Assembly (NCBI GenBank): GCA_035604215.1
Contig: DATNIW010000183.1
Location: 1-16,462 of the forward strand
DNA length: 16,462 nt
Direction of reading: 5' to 3'
DNA from: UBA5070 sp035604215
Lineage (GTDB): Bacteria; Fibrobacterota; Fibrobacteria; UBA5070
Positions 1 through 6,808 of this stretch are shown here, piece by piece. The notes beneath the pieces are model-generated. The model was not told the origin of the DNA, did no database searches, and was given only the letters and a program-made list of their open reading frames with translations. A program made the translations under genes and the position numbers. Position 1 is the first letter of the stretch. Every line of letters begins with the position of its first letter.

Positions 1-1207
1 AGGCGAGCTGGGATGGGGAGAGCCTGGGCGAAAGGTCTCCGTTCCACCAGAACCAGCCCGTGCCCGTGCTGGGGTCCGTGGACGACTCCTGGTAGAGGTC
101 GTCCAGCAACTGGTTGGGGGATCCGGCCCAGACCGGCTGCCAGACGGTGCTGAAGGGTTGCGGACTGGACGGGACGCGGGGTGTTCCCAGTTCCGGCGAG
201 CCTTGGGGAGCATCCAGACGCAGGAAGTAACGCCGCGTCTCGCCATAGGGGTGGATCGAAAACGTCCAGCCCCCGGGCACGGTGCTGTCGGCCTTCCAGA
301 TGCTGGTGCCGCGCGCCCAGAACCAGACCTCGTCGTTCGGATCCAACACCCCGTCTCCGTTGCGGTCCACCCTGTGCAGGGGAAGCAGCCGGAGTCCGGG
401 TGCCGGGGGCGTTCCCGGATTCGAGACCGAAACGGTGTCTCCGGTGCCGCCGTACAAGGCCACGTTCGACCAGCTCACGCTCCCGGGACCCGCTCCCGTC
501 ACCTGGTAGATCTGGGCTCCCGTCAGGCGCACCACCCCGTCTTCCCGAGTCGAGAAGGGCGCCGTGTCCCCCACCTGGATCGCCAGCATCTGTCCTCCCA
601 GGTTCGCGGGGCCCGCACCCATCCGGCGACCCGATGCTCCGGCGATCCGCGGGAGGATCCCTCCGGGATTGTCCACGATGTTCCTCCAGGGGGTCCCATC
701 CACGGGACGGACGCTTCCCGTCCAGCCCACCCGCACATGCAGCAGGGTCCGCACCCGAAGCGTGCCGTCGGACTCCAGCGCCGCCAGGGGGATGTCCAGG
801 GCCACCATCCGGACGGATCCCGTCACCTTCTCGGAGGATGTCGGAGGGATGGTCGCGGGAGCGGGCGACGTCTTCCCGGTGCGCGGGTCGATCCTGGGGA
901 TCCGGGCCCAGCTCCTTTTCGCCAGAATCTGTCCACTGTCCCCCAGGATCTCCAGGCGCCAGGAGGAATTCGCCGGCAGGGCCAGGAGCGCCCTCAGACG
1001 CGGGATGTCCAGGTCCCCGGCGTGCTCCGACTGCGGGAGGCCGCGAACCTCGGCCGACCAGGCACCCGACCCGGCCGGAACCACCTTCCAAGCATCGCCG
1101 CGCCACACCGCTTCCCACTCCCCCGACCTGTCCACCAGGGTCGTGAAGGAAGAACCGAAGCAAAGGGTCGCGGCCAGGGCGACGAGAGGAAGAAAACGCA
1201 TCCGCAT
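1..1207 (-). CDS. PorU/gingipain-like C25 peptidase, N-terminal part (truncated by the window edge)
   Basis: An open minus-strand frame of 402 codons runs from ATG at 1207 off the left edge. Residues 1-20 look like a signal peptide (MRMRFLPLVALAATLCFG). The recognisable part is residues 207-395: 'AIQVGDTAPFSTREDGVVRLTGAQIYQVTG' style opening, a lone 'VALYGG' strand, a DRNGDGVLDPNDE calcium-loop-like motif at 281-293 followed by VWFWARG and W304, then YGETRRYFLRL and, at about 369-388, DDLYQES...TGTGWFWW. This order (Gxyrltg..., lyG, D.gD.i.FwarG..W, Y...yfL, YEs...sG.gW) is that of the N-terminal region of PorU/C25 (gingipain-family) proteins, the T9SS sortase. The catalytic Cys/His domain lies outside the window, so whether it is an active sortase or another C25 protein cannot be judged. 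It follows sppA by 68 bases, probably in the same operon. A second ATG lies at 1201. The only GGAG is 12 bases before ATG 1207, so the start is likely but not certain. Confidence 0.68.
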   Translation of the reverse strand, partial: MRMRFLPLVALAATLCFGSSFTTLVDRSGEWEAVWRGDAWKVVPAGSGAWSAEVRGLPQSEHAGDLDIPRLRALLALPANSSWRLEILGDSGQILAKRSWARIPRIDPRTGKTSPAPATIPPTSSEKVTGSVRMVALDIPLAALESDGTLRVRTLLHVRVGWTGSVRPVDGTPWRNIVDNPGGILPRIAGASGRRMGAGPANLGGQMLAIQVGDTAPFSTREDGVVRLTGAQIYQVTGAGPGSVSWSNVALYGGTGDTVSVSNPGTPPAPGLRLLPLHRVDRNGDGVLDPNDEVWFWARGTSIWKADSTVPGGWTFSIHPYGETRRYFLRLDAPQGSPELGTPRVPSSPQPFSTVWQPVWAGSPNQLLDDLYQESSTDPSTGTGWFWWNGDLSPRLSPSQLA

Positions 1208-1275
1208 CAAAATAGCCAACTCCGACCGGCCCCGACGGCGCCGGATCGGACTCCACCGGAGGCCCATGGAGAGCC

Positions 1276-2124
1276 TCAGGGCATGAGAAGTTCGACGCGG
1301 CTGCCCACCTTGGGCAGCAACCGGGAAAGCCCTTCCGCGTCCGGATCCACCAGCTTGCGCCACAGCGGAACTCGGGGAGCCTCCTCCTGGGCGGCGGCGG
1401 CGGCGGGAAGCCCTCCCAGGAGTCTCGCGTCGGCTTCGGCGTCGAGCAGGGTGCCCAGCGTGTCGATCAGCTTCGCCTTCCAGGCCTGGCGACCTGTCAG
1501 AACCCGTCCGTCGGCGAGGGTGTCGAGAGCCGCGGAATCCACGTGCCGACGTTCGGCCACCGCGCCCCTGAACTGGGAATACACGTCCAGGACCATGGTG
1601 TGGAACAGCGCCTTCTCCCGATCCGTCAGGGGCCGGAACGGGCTGCCCGCGTCCTTCGCCTCGCCGCTCTTGACCACTTCCTCCTGGATCCCGATCTTCT
1701 CCATGAGCGCGTGGACGTCGGTGAATTCTGTGATCACGCCGATGCTGCCGGTGAGGGAACCGGGGTCCGCCCAGATCCGTCGCGCGCCCAAGGCGGAGTA
1801 GTAGCCCCCGGACGCCCCGACGTTCCCGATGCTGGCGACCACGGGCTTCACCTTGTCCAGAGATCGCAGCTCCTGGTAGATCTCCTGGGAAGCGCCCACG
1901 GCGCCACCCGGCGATTCGACGCGAAGCACGACGGCGCGCACGTCGGAATCCTCCCTGGCATCTTCCAATTGCTCGATCACCCGCCGGGGTTCGACGATCT
2001 CCCCTTCCAGGCGCACGATCTGGATGTGCCGGGAGCTGGGCGACTTCCCCGCCATCCGACGTCCGGCCACGCAGGAAACCACGGCGACGGCCACGAACAG
2101 GAAAAGCAGGAACATGCGCTTCAC
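1276..2124 (-). CDS. sppA: Signal peptide peptidase SppA, short (36K-like) form
   Basis: This 282-residue serine protease of the ClpP/crotonase fold (peptidase S49) degrades cleaved signal peptides in or at the inner membrane. Residues 4-20 form a membrane anchor; VVSC at 15-18 would also pass as a weak lipobox. The nucleophile is Ser105 in NVGASGGYY and the general base is Lys157 in SGEAKDAGSPFR. Their 52-residue spacing equals that of the Ser147/Lys199 dyad of Bacillus subtilis SppA. PGSLTGSIGV (121-130) and the SPFRPLT segment are also typical. The length matches the half-size family, not the double-length E. coli enzyme. The start is GTG at 2124, with GAGG five bases upstream; an in-frame ATG lies at 2115. 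The gene begins 25 bases after the transglycosylase stop and precedes the C25 gene, suggesting an envelope and secretion operon. Confidence 0.93.
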   Translation of the reverse strand: MKRMFLLFLFVAVAVVSCVAGRRMAGKSPSSRHIQIVRLEGEIVEPRRVIEQLEDAREDSDVRAVVLRVESPGGAVGASQEIYQELRSLDKVKPVVASIGNVGASGGYYSALGARRIWADPGSLTGSIGVITEFTDVHALMEKIGIQEEVVKSGEAKDAGSPFRPLTDREKALFHTMVLDVYSQFRGAVAERRHVDSAALDTLADGRVLTGRQAWKAKLIDTLGTLLDAEADARLLGGLPAAAAAQEEAPRVPLWRKLVDPDAEGLSRLLPKVGSRVELLMP

Positions 2125-2149
2125 GGGTGCCTCGGAACCGGAGATGGGA

Positions 2150-4489
2150 TCATTGCGCCGAAGCCAGGGGGACCAGGATCACCTGGCCGGGCTTGAGCTT
2201 CGAGCGGGTCAGCCCGTTGAGCTCCATCAGGGTGTCCACGGTGGTGGCGCGGGCCATGGCGATGGAATACAGGGAATCCCCGAGTCGGACGACGTAGGAC
2301 GCGGTGCGGAGCTTGGCGGCTACCAGGAACCGCGTGGAGTAGCGGGGCGTCGTCGTGGCGGGAGCGGCCTGGGCGACCGCGGTCGCCGGAAGGACCAGTT
2401 TCTGTCCAACATCGATGCGGCTCGAGCGGAGGTGGTTGAGGGACCGGACGGTGGAGGCGGCGACGGCGTACTGCTCGGCGATCGCGCCCAACGTCTCTCC
2501 CTGGCGGACGATGTGGGTCTGCTCCGGGCCGCGGGCCGCGAACCGAGCCTGCGAGACCTTGGTTTTCGCGACCGGTCCGGTGGATGGCGCATCCGGATCG
2601 TCCCCGCCGATCCAGAGCCGTGTTCCCGGCACGACCCGGTCCGAGGCCAGGCGGTTCCACTTCCGGATCTGTTCGGCGGTGACGCCGTAGCGGCGACCGA
2701 TCTTGTCCAGGCTCTCGCCCCACTGGACGCGGTGGCGGAAAGGCCCGTCCGGGGTCGCGGACTGCACGGAGGGCGCCGAGTCCTGGACATCGGTCCCGGC
2801 CACCACCTTTTCCGAAGCGGTGTCCTTGGGCAGCTTCAACTCGGCGATGGCGTCCCGCTCCGCGACCGTGGGAGCGGAGACCCAGATCCGGTGGCCGGGA
2901 CGGAGCCTGGCTCCCGACAGTCCGTTCCAATCCTTCAGCTCGTCCGTCGTGACGTCGTAGACCCGGGCGATGGAAGCGATGGATTCGCCGCGGCGGATCT
3001 TGTGCGAAAGCTGGTGGGACGGTTCGGGGATCCCCTCTCCCCGCTTCGCCAAGGGTGGCTCGGCGAGCGCGAGTCCCGACCCGGCGGGACAATCGCCCCA
3101 GATGACGAGCGTCCTTCCCCCCCGGACCTTCCGGCCTCGGATCTTGTTCCATCGTCTGATGTCGGAGACGCTCACTCCGTAACGCGCCGCGATGCCCGCC
3201 AAGGTCTCCTTGCGCCGGACCCTGTGCACGTACCTCTGCGGCTGGGGAGCCTGGAAGCTCGGTTCCAGCGAGGCGTAGGCGTCGGCGAACCGCGAGCGGG
3301 TCCCCTGGGGAAGATTGAGAAGCCAGTTGTCGTGGACCGGGGGGGTGGTCCCGCGCACCAAGGCGGGGTTCAAGAGTCCCAGCGAATCTTCCTGGACCCC
3401 GAGCGCCTGGCCGATCTGGGAGAAGGTGTAGCCCCCCTGGACCGTGAAGGTGTCGGCGAGGACGGGTGCCCAGGGCTGGACCTCGAATCCATGTGCCTTG
3501 GGATTCTTCGCGAGGATGGCGGCCGCGAAGATCCGGGGAACGTAGTTGCGGGTCTCGCGGGGAAGGCCGATGCGCCAGTAGTCGTTCACGCCGGAACGAC
3601 GGATGGCCCGCTCCACGCAGTTCTCGCCGCAGTTGTAGGCGGCCATGGCCAGACGCCAGTCGCCGAATTCCTGGTAGAGGCTCGAGAGATACACGATGGC
3701 GGCCTGGGTGGACTTCCAGGGGTCCCGACGCTCGTCGACGAAGCGGTCGATCCGGAGGCCGAACTTCCTTCCCGTTCCGGGTATGAACTGCCAGATGCCT
3801 GCCGCGGCGGCGGGGCTGGTGGCGTGGGGGTTGAAGCCGCTTTCGACCATGGCGAGGTACAGCAGGTCCTTGGGCATCCCGTGCGCCTGCAACTGCTGGG
3901 TGATGTAGCCCTCCCACCTGCCCTTGCGTTCCAGCCAGCGCGCGAAGTGCTGGGGAATCTGGTCCTTGAAGACCCGGAGATTCATGAGGACGAGGTCGTT
4001 GATCTCCACGGGAAGGTCGAAGGTGGAGGTGGAATCCGCCATCGCCTCCTTGCGCAAGGAGGCCGCGGTGGCGGAATCCAGCGGAGCCATGGCCGTGGTG
4101 TCGGGGATGGAATCGAGGATCGCGGCGCCGTCCTCCTCGTCCTCCCCGGGCTCCTCGACGATGTCCGGTTCGAGCGAATAGGGGAGGTTGCTCCGCATGG
4201 CGCCCAGCACCTGCTGGGTGAGGCCGCGGACTCCGGAGGCCGAAACGGAGGTGTCCAGTACGGACAGGTCCGACATGGCGTTGGAAAGCACTTCCTGCGA
4301 TTGGGCATAGAGGCCTTGGGCCTGGAGCTGCATTCCGGTGTCCAGGAGCCGACGGATGCGCGCCACCGCCACCGGCTCGGAAGCGAGGGCGGGCGAGGCG
4401 CCCAGCGTGGAGCGCGCCGAGGAGGCGCACCCCGTCCATGCCACAGCCGCGAAAAGCAGGGCCAGGAGGGTGATGGCCCCGCGCCTCAT
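2150..4489 (-). CDS. mltD: Membrane-bound lytic murein transglycosylase, MltD type, with five LysM repeats
   Basis: This 779-residue protein probably cleaves the MurNAc-GlcNAc bond of peptidoglycan non-hydrolytically from the outer-membrane side. A hydrophobic N-terminus ends in TGC at 19-21, a plausible but imperfect lipobox (Trp at -3). Residues 40-150 form a helical, partly acidic spacer (EEPGEDEED at 112-120). The family 1 (Slt/MltD) catalytic domain spans about 190-335: catalytic Glu216 in MVESGFNP, GIWQF at 231-235 and AAYNCGEN at 283-290. Five LysM modules follow at about 420-463, 493-536, 583-627, 657-700 and 730-774, most with a 'WN'/'LN' motif, joined by Pro/Ala-rich linkers. E. coli MltD has two LysM repeats, so this version is long. 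The ATG directly abuts the TAG of the upstream acidic gene, with GAGG five bases before it, indicating translational coupling. Confidence 0.93.
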   Translation of the reverse strand: MRRGAITLLALLFAAVAWTGCASSARSTLGASPALASEPVAVARIRRLLDTGMQLQAQGLYAQSQEVLSNAMSDLSVLDTSVSASGVRGLTQQVLGAMRSNLPYSLEPDIVEEPGEDEEDGAAILDSIPDTTAMAPLDSATAASLRKEAMADSTSTFDLPVEINDLVLMNLRVFKDQIPQHFARWLERKGRWEGYITQQLQAHGMPKDLLYLAMVESGFNPHATSPAAAAGIWQFIPGTGRKFGLRIDRFVDERRDPWKSTQAAIVYLSSLYQEFGDWRLAMAAYNCGENCVERAIRRSGVNDYWRIGLPRETRNYVPRIFAAAILAKNPKAHGFEVQPWAPVLADTFTVQGGYTFSQIGQALGVQEDSLGLLNPALVRGTTPPVHDNWLLNLPQGTRSRFADAYASLEPSFQAPQPQRYVHRVRRKETLAGIAARYGVSVSDIRRWNKIRGRKVRGGRTLVIWGDCPAGSGLALAEPPLAKRGEGIPEPSHQLSHKIRRGESIASIARVYDVTTDELKDWNGLSGARLRPGHRIWVSAPTVAERDAIAELKLPKDTASEKVVAGTDVQDSAPSVQSATPDGPFRHRVQWGESLDKIGRRYGVTAEQIRKWNRLASDRVVPGTRLWIGGDDPDAPSTGPVAKTKVSQARFAARGPEQTHIVRQGETLGAIAEQYAVAASTVRSLNHLRSSRIDVGQKLVLPATAVAQAAPATTTPRYSTRFLVAAKLRTASYVVRLGDSLYSIAMARATTVDTLMELNGLTRSKLKPGQVILVPLASAQ

Positions 4490-4720
4490 CTATTCCTCGA
4501 TGTCCAGATCTTCGGCGTAGCTCTTCCAGATCCCCTCGCCTCGGGCGAAGTTGGGATCGTCGAAATCGATTTCCTGGCTCTCCTCGTCGTCGTCCCTGCC
4601 TTCGGAAGCCTCGCCGTCGGCGTCTTCCTCGAAGCCGGGACCGAACGATCCGTCCAGATCCTCGAACTCGTCCTGTTTGGGCCGGCGGGCGAACCGCCAG
4701 CAGACGTCTCCAGAGCGCAT
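4490..4720 (-). CDS. Small acidic protein of unknown function
   Basis: I do not recognise this 76-residue protein. After a short basic start (MRSGDVCWRFARRPK) it is strongly acidic: two Asp/Glu-rich stretches (about 17-45 and 46-57, including GRDDDEESQEIDFDD) and the C-terminus YAEDLDIEE. It has no signal peptide or membrane segment, so it is probably cytoplasmic. ATG 4720 is chosen because GGAGGG (4728-4733) lies seven bases upstream. An in-frame GTG at 4753 would leave only about ten bases from the predicted transcription start and has no ribosome site. It is the first gene of the operon and its TAG touches the ATG of mltD. Low-complexity acidic proteins are poorly conserved, but the ideal ribosome site and the junction argue for a real gene. 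Confidence 0.72.
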   Translation of the reverse strand: MRSGDVCWRFARRPKQDEFEDLDGSFGPGFEEDADGEASEGRDDDEESQEIDFDDPNFARGEGIWKSYAEDLDIEE

Positions 4721-4769
4721 CAATACACCCTCCACGGCGGGATGAGTCTCCACCGATACCGAGGTCGGA

Positions 4770-4797
4770 AGTATATCACAAGACCCGTTCTAGTCAA
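4770..4797 (-). promoter_or_regulatory. Sigma70-like promoter of the acidic protein-mltD-sppA-C25 operon
   Basis: Read on the minus strand, TTGACT (4792-4797) is a 5/6 match to the -35 box. TATACT (4770-4775) is a 5/6 match to the -10 box, with a 16-base spacer. Transcription would start near 4763, leaving about 43 bases before ATG 4720. The surroundings are clearly AT-richer than the neighbouring genes, as expected for a promoter. Confidence 0.68.
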
Positions 4798-4821
4798 GTC
4801 GTTTCGACAATGATTCATGAC

Positions 4822-4840
4822 GAATACCATTCGGGTATTC
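4822..4840. repeat. Perfect 7-base inverted repeat in the divergent intergenic region
   Basis: GAATACC (4822-4828) and GGTATTC (4834-4840) form a perfect inverted repeat around a five-base centre, ATTCG. It lies just upstream of the minus-strand promoter (-35 at 4792-4797) and upstream of the topoisomerase VI genes. A dimeric regulator could bind here and act on both directions. The 7-bp stem could also fold as RNA, but no U tract follows, so a terminator is unlikely. Confidence 0.4.
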
Positions 4841-4847
4841 CTTCCCT

Positions 4848-4861
4848 TGCACGCATGTGCA
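4848..4861. repeat. Second short inverted repeat in the divergent intergenic region
   Basis: TGCAC (4848-4852) and GTGCA (4857-4861) flank GCAT, seven bases beyond the first inverted repeat. A weak -10-like TATCAT (4865-4870) on the plus strand follows directly, but no good -35 box is found at the right distance. The site could be an operator for the topoisomerase VI operon. Five-base arms can occur by chance. Confidence 0.25.
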
Positions 4862-4963
4862 GTCTATCATAGGTTTGCCCTCTTTTCCGCAACGATCGCA
4901 TTTCGCGACATCCGCACCCAGGAAAGGGAGATCGTGGCCGCCGCTACTCCAGACGCCCAGAGC

Positions 4964-6808
4964 ATGGCCAAGCGCCAGCAGGAGATCTCGGTCGCCGACT
5001 TCTTCGCCAAGAACCGCCACATGCTGGGGTTCGACAATGCCCGCAAGGCCATGCTGACGGCGGTCAAGGAAGCCGTGGACAACTCCTTGGATGCCTGCGA
5101 GGAGGCCCGGATCCTGCCGGAAATCCGCGTGGAGATCCGCAAGGTGGAGGGCACGGAAGACCATTTCACCATGTCCGTCCGGGACAACGGCCCCGGAATC
5201 GTCACGGCCCAGATCCCCCGGGTGTTCGGGAAGCTGCTGTACGGATCCAAGTTCCACCGCCTGCGCATGAGCCGAGGCCAGCAGGGCATCGGGATCTCCG
5301 CCGCCGGGATGTACGGCCAGATCACCACGGCAAAACCCGTGCAGATCACCAGCCGCGCCTTCAAGTCCAAGCCGGCCCGCTACCACGAACTGCGGATGGA
5401 CCTCAAGCGGAACGAGCCGGTGATCCTGGAGGATCGCGAAGCGGAATGGCCCTGGTCACCCACGGGGACGCAGGTGGACATCACCATGAAGGCGACCTTC
5501 TTCCGGGGTCGCCAGTCGGTGGACGAGTACCTGGAACAGACGGCCATCGCCAATCCCCATGCTTCGTTCACCTTCATCGCCCCCGACGCCACCATCCGCA
5601 CCTTCCCTCGCGCCGCGACGGAACTTCCTCCGGAACCGGTCGAGATCCAGCCGCACCCCCACGGGATCGAGTTGGGAATCTTCACCCGGCTCATGCACGA
5701 CAGCCCCCACCGCAGCATGGGCGTCTTCCTCACCAGCTCCTTCTCGCGGGTCAATTCCCATGCCGCCGGTCAGGTCTGCAAGGCCGCCGGCATCGCGCTT
5801 TCCGCCGTACCCGGCGATCTCCATCCGGACGAAGCGGAAAAGCTCTTCCAGGCGCTCCAGAACGCGGATCTGCCTCCTCCCCGCACCGACTGCCTGGCGC
5901 CCATCGGGGTCGAACACCTGCTCAAGGGGATGCACAAGGAATTGGGCGCGGAGTTCTACTCCGCCACCACGCGAAAGCCCGCCATCTACCGCGGCAATCC
6001 CTTCCAGATCGAGGTGGGACTCGCTTGGGGGGGGAAGCTGGATGCCGAGGGCGCCGCCCGCGTGATCCGCTTCGCCAACCGCGTTCCCCTGCAGTACCAG
6101 CTCTCCGCCTGCTCCAGCACCAAGGCGGTGATGGACGTGGCGTGGAAATCCTACGGTCTCCAGCAATCCAAGGGGTCCCTTCCGGTGGGGCCGCTGGTGA
6201 TCATGGTCCACATGGCCTCGGTGTGGGTCCCTTTCACCAACCAGGCAAAGGAAGCCATCGCCGACTACGACGAGATCCGCAAGGAGTTCAAGCTCGCCCT
6301 GCAGGAGGCGGGCCGCAAGCTGGGGTCCTACCTGAAGCGCAAGCAGGCGGCGGCGGGCCAGGCCAAGCGGCGCAACATCTTCAACGCCTACATCGAAGAG
6401 GTGGTGCGCGCCTACCAGAGCATCACCCTGGAGGACGGGGCGTCGCTCCGGGACGCGCTGCTGGAAACGGCTCGCAAGAAGACCGAGCTCGCGGAGAAGC
6501 TGGAGGCCATGAAGCACCACGAGGCGCCCGACGAGATCGAAGGCACCTTGGTGATCGGATCCGACGGGTTGCCTGTGACCATGGAGGAGATCGCGGAGGG
6601 CGCGTTGCTGGGTCCCGATGGACCGTCGGACGGGACGGAATCCAGTCCCGGTGCGCCCGAGGATCTGGTGGAAGGCGATCTGGAAAGCCTGGCTTCGCCC
6701 ATCCAATCCGCCGCACCCCACAAGCCGCGCGGGCCGCGTGAAGTCCACAACGAGCCGTCCGGGCCGGTGGGAACCACCCTCAACCTCTTCGGGGAGGACG
6801 AACCGTGA
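4964..6808 (+). CDS. top6B: DNA topoisomerase VI subunit B (type IIB topoisomerase ATPase)
   Basis: This is the ATP-binding subunit of the heterotetrameric A2B2 enzyme that passes one duplex through another. With MAKRQQEISVADFF as N-terminus it has 614 residues. The GHKL ATPase domain shows the N-box EAVDNSLDA (36-44; Mg2+-binding Asn40), DNGPGI (74-79) and the lid RGQQGIGIS (104-112). The helix-two-turn-helix and transducer regions follow; Lys403 in QQSKGSLPVGP fits the ATP-sensing switch lysine. Residues from about 491 to 614 are a C-terminal extension: a charged helical part, then an acidic Pro/Gly-rich tail ending in TLNLFGEDEP. ATG 4964 matches where family members begin but lacks a clear ribosome site. 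GTG 4934 has GGGAG only three bases upstream and would add ten residues. The stop overlaps the next gene's GTG, so A and B are co-translated. Confidence 0.93.
   Translation: MAKRQQEISVADFFAKNRHMLGFDNARKAMLTAVKEAVDNSLDACEEARILPEIRVEIRKVEGTEDHFTMSVRDNGPGIVTAQIPRVFGKLLYGSKFHRLRMSRGQQGIGISAAGMYGQITTAKPVQITSRAFKSKPARYHELRMDLKRNEPVILEDREAEWPWSPTGTQVDITMKATFFRGRQSVDEYLEQTAIANPHASFTFIAPDATIRTFPRAATELPPEPVEIQPHPHGIELGIFTRLMHDSPHRSMGVFLTSSFSRVNSHAAGQVCKAAGIALSAVPGDLHPDEAEKLFQALQNADLPPPRTDCLAPIGVEHLLKGMHKELGAEFYSATTRKPAIYRGNPFQIEVGLAWGGKLDAEGAARVIRFANRVPLQYQLSACSSTKAVMDVAWKSYGLQQSKGSLPVGPLVIMVHMASVWVPFTNQAKEAIADYDEIRKEFKLALQEAGRKLGSYLKRKQAAAGQAKRRNIFNAYIEEVVRAYQSITLEDGASLRDALLETARKKTELAEKLEAMKHHEAPDEIEGTLVIGSDGLPVTMEEIAEGALLGPDGPSDGTESSPGAPEDLVEGDLESLASPIQSAAPHKPRGPREVHNEPSGPVGTTLNLFGEDEP

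Noticed and set aside
181..1801. Plus-strand frames opposite the C25 and sppA genes
   Set aside because: Arg/Pro/Ser-rich low-complexity translations; the minus-strand frames show signal peptides and family motifs.
2024..4813. Very long plus-strand open frame opposite mltD
   Set aside because: Shadow of the GC-rich mltD gene: Gly/Arg/Asp-rich with no domain pattern, while the opposite strand has clear Slt and LysM motifs and a start with a ribosome site.
4817..4963. Upstream extension of Top6B (start at ATG 4817)
   Set aside because: The added 49 residues would cover the inverted repeats and a probable promoter, and lack any counterpart in the family, whose proteins begin near MAKRQQEIS.
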